Shown here in pieces: positions 11,149 through 25,276 of a DNA stretch of 64,000 bases. Made by a program: the position numbers and the translations under genes. The notes under the pieces were generated by a model. It searched no databases. It was not told the DNA's origin and saw only the letters and a list, made by a program, of their open reading frames with translations. The first letter of the stretch is position 1. The number at the start of each line of letters is the position of its first letter. The DNA comes from Ridgeia piscesae (lineage: Eukaryota > Annelida > Polychaeta > Sabellida > Siboglinidae), in the NCBI GenBank assembly GCA_025642075.2, contig JAODUO010000465.1:632001-696000 (forward strand), written 5' to 3'.

Positions 11149-11151
11149 TCT

Positions 11152-11739
11152 ATATATATATAAGTAAGTATGTATACAATGCAAATAGAAAATAAATTGA
11201 GGAACAAATTGTGATGTAATAATTAATATGACCGTTAAATAAAATTTCAAATAATAAATTAATAACAACATTATTAAACATTAATAAACATTATGTACAA
11301 ATATAAAATAATAATTCATATTCACCTACATAAATGACGTATAACGTAATTAATTATCTATGAATTTAGCTTTAAAATATCCCAAAAAGATTTGAAAAAT
11401 AACATAATGTTTTAAGAGTTTGTTTGAACAATGATAGGATCGGTGGGAAAAAAGAAGTAATTGTAGGTGATCCGTCTGACTTCAACTTTCACAAGTTCCT
11501 TCATAATTCCACATTTTAAATTACATACATTTAAGCATGGCTACAATTTTAAGATAATAAACAATTACACTTTGTTCACAAGAAGTCCCCGAGGCGAATG
11601 TACTCTAGGTGTATTTTCAATCTCACACCGGCATCGCCCACACTGGGTAGACCTCAACATGACCCGAGAGATCGATTGAGACTTTACTGGGCGGCCCATG
11701 TTTTTTTTTATCAATCAATGCCTTTGTTGAGAAAATGCC
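11152..11739. other. Unannotated AT-rich DNA
   Basis: Very AT-rich sequence right of the LTR element with no supported gene; starts with the residual AT microsatellite. Confidence 0.4.
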
Positions 11740-12040
11740 CTGCGATTGGCGATAGCGATGTCGTCACCCTGTGAAGTGGGCCACTTTATTCAATTCAACT
11801 CGTTCGTAAACAAGTCGACGTCTGCCCTAATTTAGACCCGTCGCTTTCTCCAGCGTTACGGTCCGCGCCAATCAATGGCTGCGTTGTGTCCAGCGAGACA
11901 CTTCTGCGGACGCCGAGTGCGGAAACGCGGAGGGGGGTTGTCAATGGGTGTCTAGTCGAAGCGACATCAAACGGCCCAGGTTACTTTTTTAGTGACGTCA
12001 GCATCGCGTCGTCGCAAGCGACGGGGTTGCAATGTGTAAA
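11740..12040. promoter_or_regulatory. CpG-rich patch with a CRE palindrome
   Basis: CpG dinucleotides cluster here against an AT-rich background, and a full CREB/ATF consensus TGACGTCA lies at 11993-12000. A 79-codon + strand frame (11886-12125) overlaps but has no recognised domain. No clear donor site was found, so a promoter is only a possibility. Confidence 0.3.
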
Positions 12041-12660
12041 TCCAGCTTATTACAGCTTTCAGACGAATCAGTTGAAACGTGTACGGCACCAATTTGTTTC
12101 GAGAAAGAAAGTCCGGTATAAATAAATATGAATGAAACTCCAGAATCTCAAACACCATTGCTATAGATGTTTTAGTTTAATCAGACACTATATTGTGTAA
12201 ATACATGGCTGAGCATCCTACTAACATGAATGGTTGATTTTAAAACACAAAAGCACCTAGCAACAGTTACTGACAATTTCACGACTCGATTGGCAGGTTA
12301 TTTTTAGGCCCAATCATGACAATATCTCGATTTTGGGTATTTACCGAAAAACAAAGATCCAGGTTTGGTTACACGTTGCATGCAATTGTACCTTCAGCTA
12401 TAATCAGCATGTATACATGCGTATGTGCACAGTCTACACCTGTGTGTTCTACGGCTACCCGCGTAGAGTCGTGCATACGTGCATACTTTCATAGGTGTAT
12501 GTAAGTATAGGCCTACGTTCAAAGATATTGATACATGTACTCGCGCATACTGTATTTATATTCTCACGCACCTCAACTCCTACAACCGTAGGTAGGTGCA
12601 CAATGACACATGCATGCACATCCGCACGAATATACAATAACATCCGCACGAATATACAAC
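12041..12660. other. Unannotated upstream DNA
   Basis: No gene is supported. Sequence becomes rich in GCATGC/CACGCA words toward 12660, the left remnant of the ACGC array. Confidence 0.4.
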
Positions 12661-12683
12661 AACACGCACGCACACACGCACGC

Positions 12684-13974
<1,291 letters not shown>

Positions 13975-14457
13975 ATATAATGACTCATCCACCAACATCA
14001 ACACCAACACTACCATCATCAACACACACGCTGGGAGTTGTATTTGGCACATTGTACCGTCCATCCCACTGTCTCTCAAATGACACTGCCATAAACGGGT
14101 CAGGAGTTGTGTACCGTGTACGTGTGGCTGGACGAGTGGGCGGACGAATGTCATGAGAGGTCACATTCGTCAACGTGTGTCACCGCTCTAAAATATTGCT
14201 TATGTCGCAACGTGCTATTCTCGCACAGAACAACAGTCGTGACAATAAATAGTGCCGAGTCGTGAAATGTAATTTGTACTTAGGCCTATAACGGACATAT
14301 GGACACATATTTTGCTGTATGACCATCGCTGAAATAAGAAATCTTATTTGAAAATGTTATTCTTCCAACTTGATGAAAATTTTCACGAATGTATTTTATT
14401 GGCATTAAACAATAAGTGTTACTCGTTGGCCCGTTGTTATTCTCTCTTATCGTGTTT
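13975..14457. other. Unannotated upstream DNA
   Basis: No gene is supported between the two large microsatellite arrays. Confidence 0.4.
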
Positions 14458-14820
<363 letters not shown>

Positions 14821-15714
14821 CCACCACTCGGCAGTGTTATATTAACTGACTAGTCTGTATATGATAACGATAGTTTGAGGTCTCATTCAACAAACCAGCC
14901 TTTTTCTGAACAGTGCCGCTGTGGTGGTCCCAGATTCGTACCGGGCCAGGATTCGCCTTTGTTACTAACGTAGTTTCCGTTAGTAAGACATCAAGTATTG
15001 AAATAATATTGTTATCGCGCACATCGTAAATAAAAATGGATTAACTTATTTGATAATTTTCACTCACTCGAACGTGCTGTGTTATTTAGTCGAATCTCGG
15101 CCCGGGCATGACGTATGCCGTTGCCACTATGTCAGAGCGCGTCAGAACAGATAAAAGCGATCATTAGCCGAGTCAGACTAGTTTATTGTCTTCGCCAGTC
15201 GTGTCGCTTCACCCGCGAGAACAGCGCTAATACCCGCCCCAATCTGAAGACGGATACGCAGTTACTGGGAATTCCGGTACAAACACCCTCTCCGCTCAGC
15301 CGCACGAGCTGCGTGGATTGGAATAGTTGCTTCTACATCCCAAACAGTGTTTGTAACACGAACATCGTGTGGCTGAAATCACCCACAATTATTACTTGGC
15401 CGGAGGCCGACCACACTCCTCGTGGGCGAAAAGAGGAATTTGTGAAAGTAGTATGCCAGGGGTAGAGAAGAGCTGGTACTGACGTAATCTCGAGAGGATG
15501 ATTCTGTGAAATGACCATTGCCCGTATGCAGTGTTGATACGAACATCATGAAATAATAGACCACCCAAACACACAGCGACCCCCCCCCCCGTCTGGTGCC
15601 AGCCAGTTGCAGTTAGGTCATAACATTATAGAATACAATTGGAGATTCCTAGTTAGTTCGTGGTAATTTGGGGGAGTCTCCGGGTGGGTGCTATTGATTT
15701 TATTGAGATCCTCA
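14821..15714. other. Unannotated upstream DNA
   Basis: No supported gene. Frames of 60-116 codons lack motifs and splice support. A C11 homopolymer lies at 15580-15590. Confidence 0.4.
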
Positions 15715-15787
15715 ATGTGTGTGTGTGTGTGCGTGTGCGTGTGCGTGTGCGTGTGCGTGTGCGTGTGCGTGTGCGTGTGCGTGTGTA
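15715..15787. repeat. (GTGTGC)n microsatellite
   Basis: About 12 hexanucleotide copies of GTGTGC grading from a GT run. Confidence 0.95.
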
Positions 15788-15996
15788 ATACTGTGTTATG
15801 TGTGTATCTGTGTATGTGTTTGTACATGTGAACTATATTTGGATCACTTTCAGGTTCATCAAAACACCATTTTGAGACCCTCCTCAAACCCAATGCACCC
15901 TGTCTCCCGTAGACGTTGCCAAAACAGACGGGGGGGGGAGGTTCTCCATAAATTGATATCAAATTCGATCTGTGCAGATTTGTTACTGTCTGACAT

Positions 15997-16130
15997 GGTG
16001 TTACACAAGGTGGAATCCTGTCTCCCCACCCACACGTTTCTGTGCAGGCACCATTACGAATCATTTGCTGTATGCAGATGACCTTTATATTTGTTCACCA
16101 AGTGTGTCTGGGCTGAGAAATTATAATGCC
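15997..16130 (+). pseudogene. Decayed LINE reverse-transcriptase fragment
   Basis: The + strand from 15997 encodes GVTQGGILSP, a conserved motif of non-LTR reverse transcriptases. About 45 bases further on, in another frame, it encodes NHLLYADDLYICSPSVSGL, containing the catalytic YADD motif (16071-16082). Intact LINEs have roughly 30-40 residues between these motifs, so an internal deletion and frameshift have occurred. No other LINE domains are recognisable nearby. This is a dead remnant. Confidence 0.75.
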
Positions 16131-16520
16131 AACAACACTGGTGATGATGACAGAAATTATGCATTATAAGCTCAGGCCATCATCTTAGCGCAACATTTTG
16201 TCTTTGCAACTCGATCATTAAAACGTCCACATTCCACTCATCTACTATCGACACCGCAAGGCTTTGGTGTAAACATCCCAGGGTTTTAATGGTATTATTA
16301 TTGCATATAGCTAGTTTATTTTATTTTATACATAGCTTGCCATCACATTGTAATGCAAGTTTTATGTTTATAGCAAACACCAAACTTGCACTACAATGCG
16401 TTCACCGAAAGACAGTTTACTGTGTCGTCTTAAAAAGTCTGACAATTCACTTTTTGTCATATATTATATATGTATATATTTAACTATTCTTTTATTCTAT
16501 ATTGTTAGATTAATTTATAT
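16131..16520. other. Unannotated upstream DNA
   Basis: AT-rich; nothing gene-like recognised. Confidence 0.4.
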
Positions 16521-16550
16521 TTAACACTATATATATGTATATATATATAT

Positions 16551-16614
<64 letters not shown>
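16521..16614. repeat. (AT)n microsatellite
   Basis: Alternating AT with two short interruptions. Confidence 0.95.
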
Positions 16615-16615
<1 letters not shown>

Positions 16616-16849
16616 TGGGACCGAAATAAAAATATTGATTCATTCAAATGTCTTAATTTGTCAACTGCCGCAATTAAGCAATGTGAAAACTTCTTTCCAA
16701 CGATACTTTCTATAGGTATAGGAATGTTTCTGTAAGGCAAGGGATCGATTTGTTTTGCTAGTTAGCTGTATCAACTATTCAGGTTGTCTATTCAGTTGTA
16801 GGATATAGACTGTATACACAGCTATTCAACGATGTCTTTCTTTAGCGTG

Positions 16850-17498
16850 ACCCCCGGTACACTTGACGACAATTGCTGGCACGGGTCCGATAGGCTCTAC
16901 CCGTTGAGTGGCACAAATTAGCACCCTATATAGGTCAGGTCGCGACCGACAATCAACAGCGAGAGCGCGAGCGCGAGCTTACTTCTCTGACAAAAGAGCT
17001 TGAGTTATTATTGGAACTCAACGGAGGCCGCGTTCGCCAGTTCGCACGCCAGATCGCAACAACAGTAGGAAAGTGATCACAATAGACGGCGCGAGCACCT
17101 GCGGTCACGCCGCCTGTATCTGGGTAGCCAATTGTGTGGCGATGACCCGCGAAGTGTGACCTATCACGTGCCTACGTGAGCGAGCGGGAGGACGGCGGGC
17201 GAAACGGGGCGAAAGTGCACGTGCGCCAGACCGACCGACAGCGCCGCCACAGTTGATGACATCACCACAAACACACGCACAGTCCTCTCGGAGAAGAACT
17301 AATTCGTCCGGTTTGCTCGATTTAGTTGCGCCGCAGCGGTCGATACTGTAGAAATCGTTGAAAGACGCAATCAGCCGTTGGTCGAGGATGCACAGTTGAT
17401 GATACTTCTTTGAAATTGTCGACGATATTGTGACTTGACGCGAACGCCTCGATTCGAGAGTGCCGAGAGTCGTGACCGGGATTTGGGCTAGCCGCTAG
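16850..17498 (+). promoter_or_regulatory. CpG-rich promoter and inferred non-coding first exon
   Basis: This is the most CpG-dense region upstream of the zinc-finger gene. A TATA-like TATATAGG lies at 16927-16934 and would place transcription start near 16955-16960. The patch ends with CGCTAG|GTGAGTGAG at 17498/17499, a near-consensus 5' splice site on the + strand. No long frame starts inside, so the exon would be 5'UTR. The next strong same-strand acceptor tied to a coding exon that I can identify is at 55028-55029. Linking the two is an inference; other exons inside the intron cannot be excluded. Confidence 0.55.
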
Positions 17499-17776
17499 GT
17501 GAGTGAGTTACTCGGTAACTGAGATCGGTAACAACTAATGACGCAGAGTAGCTTCTCACCGAAACTGCTCAGTTAATGCGTGTTGCCGCCAGGAATAATT
17601 TATGTGTGTTCGGTCAAACATCAGGGACCATTAATTTCATAAAGATAAAGAGCTCTTATGGAACATTCGTCCTGAAACTTTAAAGTTAAACAAAATCCAC
17701 TGTAAAATTTAAAGAGTTTAAAAAACGCAAATATCCTTTTTGCCAATTTTGAAGTATTTCTGAGGACACTATTTCC

Positions 17777-18295
17777 GGTAATCTTCCAGTTACTTGGCCT
17801 AAAATACCCAATTATTAGGGCCTTTTCAAAACGTTTTTACCATCTTTTTCAATGTGTATGTGTTCGGAATGTCATTCTACATCACCAAAAAATCTGATAT
17901 TAATATTTTTAATTGTGTTTTAGAAAAAATTAATGTTGAGTCTAGGTAAATAAACCCTAAATAAGCCGATGTAACAGGGCGTGAGTGGTTAGCGCATCAC
18001 AGGAGCATCAGGACCGCAAAGGCGATATCTTGCGATTTGCAGAAGCTACATCATTAATTTGTATTCTGTATAATACAGATTTATTACTTTTAAGCTTAAA
18101 TTGATAAAATATTGCTGTTTTTTTCTATATTTCGACTTCACAATGCACACTCAAGACAGCGCCTTTGCGGTCCTGATGCATCTGTGATGTGAAGTGACGC
18201 AGAATGACATTCTGAACATATACACACATAAAAAATGTGGTAAAAACATTTTGAAAAGGCCCTAATAATTTAGGCTAGTTAACTTGAAGATTACC
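17777..18295. mobile_element. Nested inverted-repeat (fold-back/MITE-like) element
   Basis: The outer left arm (17777-17878) matches the inverted right arm (18201-18295) over about 100 bp at high identity, including GGCCTTTTCAAAA and GGAATGTCATTCT-type words. Inside, 17994-18031 and 18152-18190 form a second inverted pair sharing CATCAGGACCGCAAAGGCG. Between the two left arms a GTGAGTGGTTAGCGC stretch resembles a tRNA-type A box. No coding capacity is visible. Outer boundaries and target duplication are uncertain. Confidence 0.7.
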
Positions 18296-20714
18296 CTATT
18301 TCCATCATTCCAGGGCACGCCAGTGATAATGTCCTATTAGCGTGTCGTAGTGTTGACAGTTTTTAATCTTGTATTCGAGATCAGTGTTAAGGATTGAAAC
18401 TGATTTTAAAGTGCAAAATCGGGTTTAAATGCTCTTAGGCTTTAGCAACGTTTGTGAAATGGGCCTCTGGTCTATTAACTTAGTATTGTAATTCGGCAAT
18501 GTTGAAGGTACAACGTTGAAATACATTGGCAAGGAATACATCCAGATGTGTTTACATAATAAATTATAGCCTATAGAGTATAGACACACAATTATAGCCA
18601 TGTGACATGTTTTTTAACTTGTTTAAGACAACTGGTAAATGGACAACAACAACTGTTTAAGCTTCTTTTTGAATCGGTATATTGCCACTTTCAATTTCAG
18701 TTGTCAGAGAATTCCAGAAAATTTAACCCTTGTATTTATTGAATTTACTTTGTACCAGGGCAGAGGTACAACATAGTCTGGTGTACTGTTATGACTTATG
18801 TGTGTGTAATACTGTGTATATAATTATTTTACCAAAACTGTTTTACATACTGATTGGTAGCATAGACCATAATGATGAATAATTGATACATAAACACCCC
18901 CAGCTGGTATTTGTACGTCATTTAGTTTTAGTAAGTTATTTTTCTAGAATAAGTTATCTGTATGCAGTATATAATTCGCACTGACGCTATTTTTGAGTAA
19001 TGTTTAATTTGTTTTCAAAGCCATTTTTCCAATGACTCCTGTTTTTAAGTTTCTCTGTCTCCTGGGCCAGTCTGTTTTAAGTTATTTATTGGCACTTTTT
19101 ATGCATACAAAATAACAACACATCAAAATAAATCACATGTTGACTATCACACTTTCATTTCATAACGGCAAAAGTGATGTGGCCACCTAGCGATTAAACT
19201 GTGAAACTGCTCACTACTGTACGTCAATGTCATTTGGTAGCTAATTTTGACAGGTAACAGAGATGGACTGATTGTAGTACAGATGTAAATGATTATGAAT
19301 ATGATTACTATGAAGATGTATGACTAAGTACGATTACAAATATGATTACTCAGAAAACAAGTATAATTGATTATTTTATTGATTAATTGATCATGATTAT
19401 TTTCATGATTACTTTAAAGAATATATATATGCAATTCATCTTTATACCCTATGTGTGACCATCTTGGAATTTCAAAGGTCTTTTGTTGTTGCTGTAACAA
19501 TATCTAGATATTGCTATCCAGGTTTTAAACAACTATGAAAACGGTTGTAATCGTAAGTAATCAAGATTATGATTACAGTACTTTGGTACTACATAACAAT
19601 GACCATTTGTCAAAAACATCACTTTTGTGCACAATGCGAAGAATTAAAATGGAGTCTTATAAAAAGATGGAAAAATATTTAATGGTAAACGTGTGACAGC
19701 ACCGGCTTGTTTAAAATGTTTAGTATACATACAAGATCACAGAGTGCCAGCAACCAAAATGCTGTTATGAATCAAGTTTAGTAAAGATGTATGAAGATCA
19801 GCAATTCACAAAATGTCATATTAAATTAGATACAACCATCTATGGATAAACCTATACTTGCTAAACAACTGATGTGCAGAATCACAGTTTTATTGCAAAC
19901 CGACCTTGTTATAATCTGTCAACTGTCGTACCGATGCTTCCCAAATTTAAATGGCCATTGGTTGACATAAACATAGTTAGCTCTTGAATGGTTTATTAAA
20001 TAAATTATTAATAATAGTATCTTGTGTAAATGTAAGTCAGATGCCTACATCCATTTTAATGCAATGTTTGTTCAAATGATTCAATTAAGCGACCATAACC
20101 AAATAATATTCCATTTATAAAGAACTGTGAATTATGCAACTAATATAGTCATGATCTTGAGCACACTACATAATAATTACCTGTCCTTTTAGGGGGGTAG
20201 TTAAAATCAATGGTTCCCAGTTAAGTGGGAAATGGTGTCTTCCTGATTAAAAAATTTACTTCACAGAACCGGTCCAAGGCATATGCCAAATGAGCTACAG
20301 CAACCATTGGTGTCGCACTACCTGATTTAAATTGTGATATTTACTTGTACAACTTTTACTTTGAATACAACATTCTAATGATATTATGAGATACAATAAC
20401 TCACTGTTAAGTTAATTTCGACCCAAAAGATATACTTGTAAACGTGTTCTGAATGCATAGAAAAGGTTGGCCTGATATGAGTGTGTCATCTGTGACAACA
20501 AATCAGCACATCCATAAGCCTGACAAAAATTTTTTGGTTTGGTGGACAAAACTACCGGTATATAGCAGTATGTAGAGTAATATGAAACCAAGTAATATGT
20601 GGTTTATATTTCTTTTTACTGTTTTGACACGACACAAACAGATTCTAGTTTTTAAATAGTTTAGAAATTAGTATAATATCCCTCGAATATGGTTTCATGG
20701 TTCATATTATTTAT

Positions 20715-20793
20715 TAAATTTACCTCTCAAGAAACATGTATTTTTTCCATATTATACATATATAAAAAGCAAGTTTCTTGAGAGGTAAATTTA
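20715..20793. repeat. Perfect 21-bp inverted repeat, 37-base loop
   Basis: TAAATTTACCTCTCAAGAAAC at 20715-20735 is exactly repeated inverted at 20773-20793. The intron RNA could form a stable hairpin here. Confidence 0.9.
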
Positions 20794-23700
20794 TGAATTA
20801 ATACTTATAATTTATAAAGTTTTGATTTTAGGTTTAAAACTTAGGTTATTTATAATATGAATTTAAGATAAGATATTGATTGTAGGCCTTGTAAAATTAA
20901 TTTTAGTTACCAGTCACATAGAATGTGACAGTTTTGAAGGAACTGATCCACAAGCTATTATGTATGTATCTTGAAAATCATAGGTCTACAATCATTTTAT
21001 GGACTTGTATTGAAAAGGGTTTAAAGCAAGATTTTTTCTTTGAGAAAATGCTTAGCTGCATCTGTTAAATTTAAGTTTCCAAAGCCTTATAAAAACATTT
21101 CCATGTACATTGGGGAAACAAATGCTTAATTGTAGCTAATAAATGATTCAATTTAGTTACTAAATTGTGTAAAGTTAGATAAAAAAAATTACAAATTTGT
21201 TGTTGAATTGTTTTTAATAAATTTTTGTCAAATACTGCTCTTCCTGAAAGGTTTTTAATCTGTCCAGTCCACAGCAACACCCAGCCTGAGTGAAAGTGTT
21301 GCCGCTAGACAAGCCATATTGTACGTTTAGCTGAAACCCTACCCACACTAGTACCTGGTTAATGTCTCTAATGTTAGCGAAATGTGGGGTCAGTATTAGG
21401 TCAGTGTTGACCACTGGCGGCTTACATGTCCTGGATGCTGGCCACCAGGATTACATAATCTCGCCTGTTATTGATCTCCTCAGTGAGTCCGTGGTCAGCA
21501 TTTCTGGCCAGCTGAGGCTGACCTTGCTTCAACTGGCTGTCATATTGATAGATAAACAATTGTGACTGGTCAGTGTGTGTGTAAGATTGTTGTGCTGTGG
21601 AGAGAGATCCTTGTAATGGAGTAGAGCTGACAGGAGGGACGCGATAGATTGCGGATAGTGGCGTGTTAGAACAAAGACAGCGTAGGTGTGTAGTGTCATA
21701 TGTGTGTAGTGTTGTAGGTGTGTAGTGTCATACTTAGAAACAGGGAAACAAGGCTAATGCGGGTGGGAGTGACACCTGGTAGAGGAGGTGTGAATCAGGT
21801 GTGACTGTTGGTGAGACATGTGACATGTAGATGTGACATGTAGCCGTAGGTTGTCTAGGTGGTTTTACCTGATATCCAGTAGTGATTGATTGACATAAAA
21901 CTGTATATTAATTTATTCCACAGTGCTATGTAATACAGGACATTGTAAAGAAGTTGGTCAAATTTATATCGTGTACATGAGTATGAATGCTTTCTTGAAT
22001 TTTCTGGTAAACATTTTCAGGTCCCCTTGAATGTTGTCCCTAGAGGTGATCAGGGGCCAAAAATAGTCCCAAAGGCAACTGCCTCTGTGGTAACAATTTT
22101 CATTTCCATCACACGTAACTGACATGCAAACATTTGGTATCATTGGATAGCTGCCAGACTTATTTAGATCGTGTATGTTTTTCCTTGTGTAGATTCAGTG
22201 ACAGATTTTTCACAATCGCATTTACAAAGCTCGGGATGTTGTTGCCGCCCATATTTGGCAGATTTTACAATGCGCTGATGAATTAATTTACGCATCCATT
22301 CATAAAGTCTACACTCTCACATATGTGGAAACAACAGAAAGCTCTGTTAGTGGTCAGTCTGCCAAAAATAAGTCACATGGGTTCACTCGATTCAGCCAAT
22401 CAGAATCGTGATTTCAAATGTAGTGTCATCGACCCCGCGAAACCAGTTCGATACAAAATGGCATAGCAAGTAGTAAACAATGTTTCAGTTTATCAGCTTT
22501 GCAACTTTCCTTTGGCTTTGGATTATCTCAAGTTTCTGCATTGCTAATTTGACAAACTGCTTGACAGTATTCAAAAACAAGGTTATTATATTAGTTCATG
22601 AAGTTAGATTGACTTTGGGGAATTTTGTGTGTGAAAATTCAATAAATTAGCAGCGCGACATTTTTCCGGTTGGGCACATTGGTTGCAACGGTAACGAATG
22701 CAGGCGCAATCGGCCGTCTTTAATCAACATATTTTTATGTAGGAAAAAACATCATAAAAATAATAGTTCTCAACTAATTTGTTTCATTTTTTATTTAGGA
22801 GCTAATACATGATGCTACCTTTGTCTAAACAGCGAAGTATATTCATCCACGCCATCATTATAGCGCAGCAGGATGAAATGTTTGTTTCTTTTTTTATTTC
22901 AATTTCTGATAGAAATATCCCCCTGATGTTCGTTTGTTCTATAGATATTATAATTTTATTATAATAAAACGTTCTTTTAGCATTAAAATGATGCATCGTT
23001 CATATTTTTATGGCCAATATTAGCGAGGTTATCATTTTTCTTGTACACCACTAGGTTAAGATGATAACCTACATGTTCTGTGTGCTGTGTCAGTCTGTGG
23101 CCTTCTGCACCATCAACACCCTGTAATCCTCTCAGGGATTATGTATGAGATACCATACCACACTGACTCAGCTAGTGGCCTTCACAATAGCAGGGGTTTT
23201 GTTATCATAGCGAGAAGGTTTAGAAACAGCTGGTGGTTTAAGCCAAGAGTTTTTGTGATGACACTCTGTGTGTTCTGCAGTTACATAAAATTTTACCTGG
23301 CATCTAAACTCTCTTGAAGGATCACGCAGCAGTTTGTAACCCTTTGGGCTGAAGAGTCAATGGATTATTGCATCACTCTACGTGCATTGTCCACTGTTAG
23401 CTCTCAAATCTCAGATACCGTTGAAAATCTGTTTTTCAGATTATGCATAGATGTTTCGTAGGGCACTATGACCCCCCACAATCACTATGCACAAGATATT
23501 TTAATTTGATTTCTCGGTTTAACACTCCTAGGGTACCAATAGGGCCTACGAAATGGTACATTTTCATGTTCGTAAAAAGAAACTGGTCTAGCTTTTCCTC
23601 TAATTTTGCATATGTATACCTGGTATTTACCTTTTACACAAGAAATGTCAGATTTTGCTTGTTTCGGCCTGGACTGTTTCTGCATGCACTGTAGACGAGA

Positions 23701-25051
23701 GACTATGTAAACTGTGTGTTCACACACAATGTGGCTGTCTTCTCTGGTCATCTTTTACGAATAACCAGAGAAAATGCTGATTAGATGATTATGGTGAAGA
23801 GACTAAACAGTGTCTATTATTCATCAAAACACAATTCATTCATAATTGCCAACTAACTATAATTTTAGTCCAACCGAGTTCAGGGCCTCTTGGCCCATTT
23901 TCCAAACTATGAAAGTTCTACCGTCTGTGGTCATCTCACTGTGTTGTGTATAATCTCTGTTTACGTCCATCGGCTGTAAGGAGTAGGTTGCCGACTGCTG
24001 TTTTACTGTCTTGTGTATGCAAACAATCAGTTTGTGGTGTTTACTGCTGTAAGCAGTCTTGGTTGAACTAGTTTAATGTTTCTGCAAATATTGGTGGCGT
24101 ATGTTTACATATCACTCACTGCTACTTACTGTACCGGTTTGCGCCCTTTCAGTATGAACCATTAGTGCTTGTGTATTGTTGAACTTAAAAGCACCCCGCA
24201 GAAGGTTGGTTTTTGTGCATAATATATGCGCACGTTTGAATACTACTGTTACTGATACTTCTAGCGTACCAGGTCCAGGTACAAGTTATGTCATCTCTCA
24301 CCAAGACGGGCTCCAACAGGTTGGGTTGGGAACTTGGGATTAATTAAACAAAGCTTCGAGGCAGATTCTTTAAAGGGAAACAAAATGTGACCGTTTTATA
24401 TTTAATTATGCACTTAACTTACTTGTATCAAATGGTTGTCGTGACATGTTCGGTCTTCGTTTTTGCTATCATGTTTATGGTGAGTTCAAAGGTCAGAAAT
24501 AGAGATTAAGATAGCCATTCATCCTGGTAAGCTGGGTGGGGTCAGTGTGCTATAGTACCCCTGGTTCAGCATCTCTACAAACCGTGGGAGTGAGCAGTGT
24601 CGAACTACTAAATGAAAGCAGTTGAATTCGCCAAATGGGTGACAAAAATTGGACAAGAAAAGTGTGAAATATATTCTGGATAGTGATTATTTTAACAAGA
24701 AATTATTATGAACATGATTACTAAAAAATTATGTGATGATTGCTCATGATTATGTTTCTATTATTAAATATAATTTTACTCCCATCTCTGATAGATACTG
24801 TAAATGTATACGTATAATATGCAACCCAATTTTTAAAAATGTTGATGGAATTCTTATAACCGCAATAATATGCATTATGTATCCCAGTTTTAGCATTCCC
24901 CCTTCATTTTCGTGCTTCTGTTAGTTTGCTCCAAGTGCGACTCACACTTAACCACAGCCATTTCATCAAAGTCTGCTTGTATGATTCTGGAATCCAAATC
25001 AGAATCATAGAAATGTCCCTTACACAAGTTATGACATTTCTGCGGGCATAT

Positions 25052-25276
25052 CACACGTGACAGGATCACATCATGAGAGGATCACGCGTGACAGGATCAC
25101 ATCATGACAGGATCACACGTGACAGGATCACTCGTGACAGGATCACTCGTGACAGGATCACATCGTGACAGGATTAGTCGTGGCAGGATCACACGTGACA
25201 GGATCACATCGTGACAGGATTAGTCGTGGCAGGATCACATTGTGACAGGATCACACGTGAGAGGATCACATCGTGA
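25052..25276. repeat. 15-16-bp minisatellite (GTGACAGGATCACAY)n with E-boxes
   Basis: About 15 imperfect copies of a GTGACAGGATCAC-based unit. At least four junctions create CACGTG, the bHLH/Myc/USF E-box. Unit length alternates between 15 and 16 bp through ACAC, TCAC and ACATC variants. Confidence 0.93.

Larger units (their letters stand above)
7686..11151 (-). mobile_element. Gag-only LTR retrotransposon (non-autonomous, Ty3-like gag)
   Basis: Two direct repeats of about 313 bp (7686-7998 and 10836-11148) flank a 2.8-kb interior. In minus-strand orientation the order is 5' LTR, primer-binding site, repetitive leader, gag-type frames with two CCHC knuckles, a roughly 590-bp 3' region without a frame, then the 3' LTR. 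There is no protease, reverse transcriptase, RNase H or integrase, so it must depend on another element's enzymes, as reported for plant TR-GAG elements. The LTRs begin TGTCA and end TGACA. If three more bases (TCT on +) are counted as LTR, the flanks give a 5-bp ATATA duplication (7681-7685, 11152-11156), but the AT microsatellite makes this uncertain. Confidence 0.88.

Noticed and set aside
17970..18060. tRNA gene
   Set aside because: Only an A-box-like stretch within the palindromic element; no B box or cloverleaf.
19258..24795. CAGAGATGG (19258) and CCATCTCTG (24786) as paired transposon ends
   Set aside because: They are 5.5 kb apart with no matching duplication; each may be an end of a separate decayed GATTAC-rich element, but boundaries cannot be defined.
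25052..25276. CRISPR-like array
   Set aside because: Units are contiguous with no unique spacers, and the genome is eukaryotic; it is a minisatellite.
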